From positions 19,275,209 through 19,339,208 of the forward strand of contig NC_134510.1 of NCBI RefSeq assembly GCF_027942865.1: a stretch of 64,000 bases of DNA. The letters run 5' to 3'. How positions within the stretch are numbered: the first letter of the stretch is position 1; the number at the start of each line of letters is the position of its first letter. The position numbers and the translations under genes are program-made. The notes beneath the pieces are model-generated. The model was not told the origin of the DNA. It saw nothing but the letters and a program-made list of their open reading frames with translations, and ran no database searches. Shown here piece after piece: positions 56,801 to 64,000 of this stretch. The DNA is from Odontesthes bonariensis. Taxonomy: Eukaryota; Chordata; Actinopteri; Atheriniformes; Atherinopsidae.

Positions 56801-59800
56801 TTTTCAATTGGAAGAGCTGAAAAGGTTGATTATGGCACTAACAAAGAATAGATTCCATAATGACACTTTATGGCACCGTGTTTGAGCCGGCCTGAGTTTC
56901 ACTAGCTTCTGTAACTCGGTGCAATCTCTCAATCAGCATGTCTTTCATCTATTTTTTTTTGTGAAACATCAATAGTTCGATTGCAGCAGTTACTATGAGA
57001 TTTTGAATTATCTCTCTTTTTTTTTATGAAAGTGAGCAATGTTTTCTTTGTAAAGACATAAAGAAAAAATACGGCTCTCATTTTGGGGGGTGTGGGGACA
57101 ACCTACAAACACGGCAGCATGGATTTGTCATTGTACCTTGGTATGTTCACATCCATAAAATCCACAAAAAGGGAAAAATAAAGAAATAACACTTCAGCCG
57201 TAGTATTTGCTCTATTCTTACATGTCATTGTCTGTTTTCATTTTCACTTGGACTCTTATGGGAAGCTCAATTTGGACAAACGAGGGTAATTGTTATTATT
57301 TAAGTTATTTCAGGTTTCATTTTTTATTTTTCATTTTTTGTGTAACTAAGGTGTCAGATATCATGTCTTGAGCACGCATTGTGTTGCAAACATCCACAGA
57401 AATTACCTGCTAGATTTTTTTTAAACTTAATTTCCCACATTCAATCTTTAGTTTTTTAGTTTTCACTTTTAACAGACATCATCGTCAAGCACATTTCCGG
57501 TGGTTGCCTGGTGTTGCAACAATACCCTCACCCAGCTGAACTATCTGGGGTTGATCAAGCATGAATTCATCTAGAGGTAACACTATGCCACCCACAGTCT
57601 CCTCTTCTTATCAACAGCCAACTTGAAGCAAATCTGGCGGCCTCGGCAGTTTTGAGGGGCCTGCTGGCTCCTGTGATGCGCTAGGCGGCCTGGAAGAGAG
57701 ACGGATGTGCAGAAGTTTGATGGTCTTGGTAGAATGTCGCAGACACCTTGCAATTTTATGCAGTCGTGCTTGGCTTTCCGCAGGGCAGACACTATGCCCT
57801 CTAGCTCTTGTGCTTCAACAATACCCACAGCCTCTACTGTCCTGACCTCGGAAGCCACCAATGGGACTTTTGCAAATATGCCCACCTTTTGCAAATAAAG
57901 CTGGGAAATTCAAAGAAACAAGTCCCAAATATTGCTGCTTTCAGTGTGGCCCAATAAGGAGAAAACTAATTCACTGACTGGTTTACCAGTAACAGCATGA
58001 AGCATGAGCTATGAGGGATCAGATATCTTGATGACATAGCAGTGCATTTACTACGAACATTATAAAGGCGTAGATCTATTATTTGGCCTGGCTGAGGTCT
58101 GGGTGAGGCTGAAATGGCAATAAAATCCAATACAGCCTTACACTTTGTGAACAGAGGGGTGTCATTCACAGAGTCTCCATGAATTGTTAAGAACATTCAT
58201 TAAAGTGAATTTGACTTTGTCAGAAACCGCAGCGCATGCGTACCGTTCACTTGTACAGTTGTGTGCACCCAATTGATTTTTTTTTTCTACTGATAGAACC
58301 GATGCTTCCGTATGAAGATTAACACAACATTTTACAGAAATACTAATGTTTTGTTATATTTGAAAGAAAGAGATTAAAATTAGAGGATGAGCTGTGCATC
58401 TTTTCTCGTGAAACACAACACCACTAGACCATTTCTTTTAAAAATAAGATGACAGTTTTATATTTCTGTGACTGTCTATTTAATTACCAAAGCATCAGTG
58501 AAATAGTAAAGATGGCAATAAGATTACTGTGTTGGTGCTGCTGTGCCTAAAATATTTAACAGGGAACGCCAGTGCTACCATAAAAAAAATTAGTCTAGAA
58601 ACCTGGACGTCGTTTCAGCTTATTCTAGCTTTCCATCTTTTATGTGATTAATGGCAGTATATTGGGAGATGACATTCGATCCATCTTAATCCTCAAATGT
58701 CGAAATGGTCACTCTCCGTTATGGAGGTCAAATTTAAATGCCACTTTCCCACTGATAAAACGGTCTTCATTTTAGTTACATTGTTCGGGGAAGGCACTTT
58801 GAGCCATTGGTCAGAATCTTAAAAAAGATACTTTGAGGGGGGATTTGTAAAGCTCTTTTGTGCTGCTAGTATCCAGATATCAATCCAGGCATAAAAGGCT
58901 TCATTCTGCAGTCACTGCAGCCTATTTGTTCTTTTCCACCTCCTTGCTCTGGTTAGTTCTCTTATACTTTCTCTCCCACAGGCCTTATAAGAGGAGGTCT
59001 CCCTTTTTTCTTTTTTTTTCTCCTGTGGTGCATTTTCTCACTCAGAGAGAATCGCGCTCGGAGCATATGGTAGAAAGTCCTATCACTTCAGACCTCATTA
59101 AGTGCAGTCAAACACAATTAAATAAGAGACACAAAGAGATACTCTAATTACACCTGTTGTCATGAACTGGAGAGTATGTGTTTGTTAAGTGGGTTGTGAC
59201 AGTGCAAACACACTTGCTTGTGTGTGTATTCATTCATTCACAACTGAAATCCATCCACTGTTGAATCAATACAGCAAGCACTAACACCCCCAAAATAAAT
59301 AAATTTCATCAGCAAATGTGTAAGTGATGGACTGAATACAGTTCAAAAATGGCATTTGACAGTCATAAACAGAAGGGCACGAGAGCTTCTGTGGGGAGCT
59401 GAACAGCCGCAGGAGCTCATTCGGAATGGCAATCATTGTAGAAAAGCTTTAATTGTGCATGCATGCTCTGTCTTGAAAATGAGCCAGAAAAAAAATGGAA
59501 AACTGAATTGAGACTGATGGGGAGGGGTGTGGGGGCAGGCCCTTATTGGGATCTTTTGGTGTGACTTATGTACGCGCGAAGCAGTCTTGTTTAAAATAAA
59601 GGCTCAAGCCGCCAGAGCCCTGTCGTCTCCAAGCTGTTCTCCTGCTATTGAGGTTATTGTGCAGAGTTGGCTTGCGTTGGTGCGAAACAGAAACATGGCC
59701 CAAGGGAATGCACACATGTACACACTTCCGCTGTAATGATAGCAAGGACTACTCCCCATTTATTCACCCCCCACACATATGGCTCTGTATCAGGGCACAG

Positions 59801-62800
59801 AATAAGTTACAATTAAAAAAGAAAAACACTAATCTCTTTAGCAAGCTGACTGGAAATTCATGACTCACAAAGCAGCTATTTGGCTGCATGACTGCAGTTT
59901 CTGTCAAATTAAATAAATGTGAAAAATAGTGAGTGGCTGGTTTGCAATGGAGATGGCTTTGCTGTATGAGTGTAACTGAAAAGGATAATCAAGCCTTTTT
60001 TTCAGCTTGCTTCATGTTGTCTTCTCTGTTTGTTTTTTTAACAGCATGAGACATAAAGAGAAAACCACAGTTTGGTTTCCATGAGGTAGCTTCTCACATG
60101 CTATAGCTCAGCTGTGCACTTTCATTTAGGGGGAGGTGCCTTGTCACTACAGGCTGTAGCTGCAGTGTTATGCCCTAATAAAACATAAATAAAAGTATTT
60201 AGATTTTCTTTTCCTGTAAGGAGCGCAGTGCTTTCCACTGTTTTAAAAATGAGTCTGTGCCCTTGATGTGCATGATAGAGAATCCTTTTAAAATCAAGCC
60301 AGAGCCTAAATGCATGATTCCAAGTTATCAGTATAAATTCCTTCCTCACGAAGACTTCACCTGTGTCATGTTCTTCTTTTGCTTCATCGTGTTTAGCAAA
60401 AAAATAAATAAATCGTGGTTGCAGACAGTGTGTGTTCAAGCTCTCAAAGGTCTGTTTCTAATCAGAAAATCTTAACTTGTTTTTTAATTAAATTCTTAAA
60501 TTCTTATCTTATAAATGGATGGCTCTTTACAAGCAAAACTAGACATGCTTGTCATCATGTGTCTGCTGCAGATTCCATCTCGTCAGTCCATTGACTTCCA
60601 CTGCAGCGATACATTTGAACAAATATATCAGCTGTTTTTAGCCTTTTAATCTGATCTGACTCTGTGGGTTATTCTTCTGTGTAACTGGATCACGTCGCTA
60701 CTGTGGATCAATTGAGGACACTCTCACATCAGCCCCGTCTCCTCCTCCGTGTTATGCATCAGCCTGTCATCCCTCCTTCACAGGTTGGCGGTTAGGCTTG
60801 TTACACCATCTCACAGTAATTTTTACCCGGAATAGTTCACATGCGGGATTGGAAATGGCGCCAGCCACATGCCAATTATTCGAGGCACTGGACATGCCAA
60901 TTAGTCATCCAGGCCATACCAAGCATCCAGAACATTCAGAACAGAGAGAGCGTACTGAGCACCCACTTTATCTCGGCCTCTCCATTCCCGTGCCCTGTCT
61001 TCTCTTTTTTTACTTCCCTCAAGAGATGAGTACATGAGGAATTTAAAATAGTTATCAAACCTCCAGTGATTCACGGTTTGAATTTACATGTAAAGCTTTC
61101 TTTTTTTCCTGCTTGGAAAGTTTCCCAGGTTTGTAGCATCCGCTGCAGAGCTTCTGTGTTTAGGTGTTCTGGTTGTCCGTGAACCTGCCTGCCTGTTGCA
61201 GCAGATAGAAAGTGTGACTCATCAACGCATTGGGGATTCTTCCATATCATATTGTATTTTCTGCTTTTTATGTTTTATTGATTTAACCCTAAAGCTGCTA
61301 CTTCAACCAGGTCTATCTTGTAAAAGACAGGTTGATCGCTGAGGAATTTCCTGTTTAAATAAATAGATGAATAAATCATCATAATTGAAATCAAAGATGA
61401 AAAGATGCCCGGGGGTGTTTGGGCTTTTGGCATGTTTGTATTTTGCTGCTTTTGTTTCAAACTGGCAGCATTGAGTGCCAATTGTGCCAGCTCATTGTAA
61501 TAGAAAGACAAATGGTAATCTTTTCACTGAGCCTCCTGCTGTCTGTGCAGCAAACAAGATCTCCTTAATTTGCATACCTTATAATAATAGTTATAGTTGA
61601 ACATGTTTTTTAATATCATCTTTTGCTTTACTGGACAGATGAAAATGAAGAGGCAGACAGGCAGTATGGGGTAATAGTGATGCCACAGATTGAATCAGTC
61701 CATTACTAACTATCTTTGGATGATTGAAATATCAAACAGACTCATGTTGTAACTTTTGCGACCACAGAGGGAAATTACATACTAACAAGTTTTCATAAAT
61801 TCCCACCCTCCTAGTTGTTGGTTTATCTTTCTGCTGATGCCGAGTGACTTTTACTGTTTACCTACCAAGTGCTTAAAGGACAAGACCGTTTTTTTGACAT
61901 TGGGCCCTTGATTTCACATTATAACATGATGTTCTACTCACCCCTGCTTGTTGTTGGTTATTTGGAGCTGTTCCGAAGATATTCGAGAGGCGTCTGGCTG
62001 CTCTCTTGAGATATTCGGCCATGAAACGGTTTCCTATGGGCAACGTTATACAGGCACAAACTATGCTGTTTATAATTTATTAAATTATAAACGTGGGTGT
62101 TACTGACGTCATCGTCGTGCTACTACCACAGACAGCCCACAGACCTGCTGCCTATTTATTCATTCGGCTAAAATTCAAAATTACAGTAACCCGGATTTTT
62201 TTTAAGTAAGCGACGCACCTCCACATTATCAGTACTAGTGTACAGTAATTAATAAATTATAAACAGCATAGTTTGTGCCTGTATAACGTTGCCCATAGGA
62301 AACCGTTTCATGGCCGAATATCTCAAGAGAGCAGCCAGACGCCTCTCGAATATCTTCGGAACAGCTCCAAATTACCAACAACAAGCAGGGGTGAGTAGAA
62401 CATCATGTTATAATGTGAAATCAAGGGCCCAATGTAAAAAAAACGGTCTTGTCCTTTAAGCTGTACTGTGATTAAACAGTTTAATTTATGACTGAGTACA
62501 TACATCTGCGGTATTACCACATCCTTCCTCTGACTTGTGACTACCTCACAGTTTCTGTTTGTCAGATGAGATTAAAACCATGCCTGCGCCAGAAAAAGGA
62601 AACAAAGTTATGCAGTTGGCCTTGATATCATTTCAATGGTGTTCTTCGATATTATTAATCTAGATGATGTTTGTTTATCAAACACTTGAAAAGACAAATT
62701 TATACTGTGAAAAGTGTAGAAACAAGAAGATAATTTACTCTTTTATTAACAGAAGTTGCTGCCAGCCATCTCTGTATTTGTAGGAATCTACATATTAGAT

Positions 62801-63147
62801 GTTGCCTTGTGAAATTTAAAAATATGCCTCCTTTTGTGTTGCTGTTTATCCCTCTTTACTGACGGACTTCGTAGTAAAAATCAATATCTTTATTTCCCCT
62901 CAGTCAAGTACATGCGTGAGGCCACGCCATATGTCAAAAAGGGCTCCCCTGTATCAGAGATCAGCTGGGAGGCCCTGCCTCCTGAGTCTCCCCGCCCCAG
63001 CAGTCCTCCCTTCACCTTCTCCTCCTCATCTGACCCTCCGAGCCATCCTACCCAGCCCTCCCTCTCTCTGAACGGCGACAGGAGATGCATACCATTGAAG
63101 ATGTGTTATGTAACACGAGCCATGACCACACCAGATCCTGAGAATCG
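49038..63147 (+). CDS. sntb1: Beta-1-syntrophin, first two exons
   Basis: Exon 1 is 49038-49572 and exon 2 is 62904-63147. The phases join cleanly (E-V-K-Y-M) and exon 2 ends in the middle of an Arg codon at GT. Together they encode about the first 260 residues of roughly 540. Syntrophin is a membrane-associated adaptor of the dystrophin complex that recruits ion channels and signalling enzymes through its PDZ domain. Visible parts: the first half of split PH1 (about 18-48, [19 protein letters not shown]), an Asn/Ser-rich insert (about 49-76), TAFTDLPE, and PDZ (about 100-185) with carboxylate loop GLGISIKGG and the block [20 protein letters not shown]. Exon 2 resumes PH1 with the conserved [10 protein letters not shown]. 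The chosen ATG has a good context (AAGATGG) and gives MAMVAAAG, like mammalian MAVAAAA; a second ATG follows two codons later. The adjacent ccn3 fits human 8q24. The rest of the gene is outside the window. Confidence 0.95.
51010..51180 (+). mobile_element. Possible tRNA-derived SINE fragment
   Basis: 'accctgtggtttagatttcc' resembles an RNA polymerase III box A region, and 'agggttcaaaccccaatgtc' contains a good box B (GGTTCAAACCC). The unrelated sequence that follows ('ggtttccccttagtgagact') is a SINE-like body. No clear A-tail or target duplication is seen. Confidence 0.45.
52920..53544. mobile_element. TTAA-flanked inverted-repeat element (MITE), 625 bp
   Basis: The left end, starting at 52920, reads TTAAAGGAATATTCCGGTTT. 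The reverse complement of the right end, ending at 53544, reads TTAAAGGGATATTTCAGTTT. Both then continue with CTTTG, so 22 of 25 bases match. The TTAA at both outer ends fits a TTAA target duplication as made by piggyBac-type transposases. No transposase is encoded. Confidence 0.8.
53771..53838. repeat. (TA)34 microsatellite
   Basis: About 68 bp of uninterrupted TA in sntb1 intron 1, some 225 bp after a MITE. Such tracts can extrude cruciforms and are usually highly variable in length; assembled length may be unreliable. Confidence 0.92.
54280..54340 (+). mobile_element. Possible tRNA-like SINE head
   Basis: 'ttggtggtgagcagcacaca' is box-A-like, and 'cctcagtttgactcctttcc' is a degenerate box B (GTTTGACTCC) at suitable spacing. 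No body or tail is recognised, so it is a weak call. Confidence 0.3.
61873..62459. mobile_element. TTAA-flanked MITE with 211-bp terminal inverted repeats
   Basis: Arms 61873-62083 and 62249-62459 are reverse complements with about two substitutions by eye, separated by a 165-bp spacer. Each outer end is TTAAAGGACAAGACCG. TTAA at both borders suggests the target duplication of a piggyBac-type mover, though the next bases do not show the usual CCC terminus. No protein is encoded. The near-identity of the arms suggests a recent insertion or gene conversion. Confidence 0.9.
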
Positions 63148-64000
63148 GTAGGTGCTCTTTACTTTTACTTTTAAGGAACTTTTCTACATCCCCAGATATG
63201 GCAACGGTAGACAAAAATTAAATGCAATGAAATGCAAACACAAATGAGCAGCACTGAGAATAAAAGGACTCGGGAATTCTGACCATTCCTAGACAAGATT
63301 TTCATCAATCTATGTTCGTTCAAAAGAAATGAAAAATAAGAGAGAGAGAGAGAGAGAGAAAGATGCAGTTTCATCCGTCACACAAACCTTGTGTTTTTGC
63401 AATTTTTCAGTGCCTTGTAACACTCTTGGCAGCTCTAATCGACCCGATGATAATAACAGAATATAAAGCTTTTGATACATTTGGTATTTTGGATCGGCCT
63501 CCTGACAGACACTATCCATATTTACTCCATCAGGCCAAAAACACACAAGCAAGTGCATGCCAAAGCCATTATTGTCTCTACTGTCACTTCTGGGGCTCCC
63601 TCTGGACTATAGGCCAGGACTTTTGGCAGGCTAGTTACCCTAGGGCCAGTCAGAGCCAGCTCAAGTATGAGGCGTAAATGGACAGGCTTACCTGTCTGTT
63701 GATGGAGGGCAGGTGCTTCAGAACAAGACGCATTGACGATTTGAAAAACAATGCTGCTGCAATGGACATGATATACTGGTCGTCTGAGGATACCAGGGCT
63801 CTGCTCAGTGTCTGGGCAGAAAATAATGTAATAATGCCGCAGTGAAAAGGGTGCGAAGCCTATCACTGTGAAGCTGGATATTCAATTCTCAAGTCCCTGA
63901 AAAAGTGAAAAACTATCCAGTACAATGCTATAAGACTTAATAACTCACTATGAGTGGCTATCAAAGGAAGAGAAAGAGAAAAGAAATTCATATGGTACAA
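63148..64000 (+). other. sntb1 intron 2 (5' part)
   Basis: The intron starts at the donor GTAGGT. The expected exon 3 (continuing QLEIHS-like PH1 sequence) is not found before the window ends. The region contains a GA microsatellite at 63339-63359 and no other recognised feature. Confidence 0.75.
63339..63359. repeat. (GA)n microsatellite
   Basis: About ten GA units shortly after the sntb1 exon 2 donor site. Confidence 0.9.

Larger units (their letters stand above)
49573..62903 (+). other. sntb1 intron 1 (13.3 kb)
   Basis: The intron is bounded by AAG|GTAGGC and CCCCTCAG|TC. No other gene was identified inside. It contains SINE-like heads, two TTAA-flanked inverted-repeat elements and a long TA tract. 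Parts around 58900-59110, 59380-59490 and 60830-60960 are richer in homeodomain- or CCAAT-like motifs and could hold enhancers, but conservation cannot be judged here. A minus-strand open frame at 57583-57894 resembles nothing known to me. Confidence 0.8.

Noticed and set aside
57583-57894. Minus-strand 103-codon frame in sntb1 intron 1
   Set aside because: No family resemblance was recognised and no poly(A) tail or splice signals were seen. It could be an old retrocopy, but there is nothing to support that.

Overview
The window is vertebrate nuclear DNA, almost certainly from a teleost fish. It shows intron-split genes with GT/AG boundaries, AT-rich intergenic DNA, and fish-typical interspersed repeats (Tc1-like relics, a tRNA-derived SINE, L2-type LINE fragments, TTAA-flanked inverted-repeat elements). 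Four protein-coding genes are recognised from conserved protein sequence: carmil1 (3' part), scgn, ccn3 (nov) and sntb1 (5' part). A fifth, a TRIM-like gene, is identified only to family level. All identifications rest on recalled family sequences, because no search was run.

Layout. 1-6977: last nine exons of carmil1 (+), encoding the capping-protein-binding tail. About 6978-10060: its probable 3' UTR. 10687-23670: complete secretagogin gene, scgn (+), 11 coding exons and six EF-hands. 23671-36300: gene-poor interval with a Tc1 relic and L2 fragments. 36308-39880: ccn3/nov (+), complete in five exons with a TATA box. 41345-43105: intronless-coding TRIM-like gene (-) with a RING, two B-boxes, a shortened SPRY part and a C-terminal membrane segment. 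43446-48800: no gene seen. 48809 to the end: sntb1 (+), with exon 1, a 13.3 kb first intron rich in mobile elements, exon 2, and the remainder beyond the window.

The genes do not form a pathway. carmil1 regulates actin capping, scgn is a calcium sensor of secretory cells, ccn3 is a secreted matricellular protein, and sntb1 is a dystrophin-complex adaptor. From memory, CARMIL1-SCGN are neighbours on human 6p22 while CCN3 and SNTB1 lie on human 8q24, so this window joins two human syntenic blocks.

No undescribed multi-gene system was found. The most notable items are the TRIM-like protein that has lost its coiled coil and PRY part and gained a membrane anchor, with a possible transposon-derived 5' exon; a nearly perfect 211-bp inverted repeat inside sntb1 intron 1; a decayed exon-like relic in scgn intron 1; and two in-frame alternative splice acceptors in carmil1 and ccn3.
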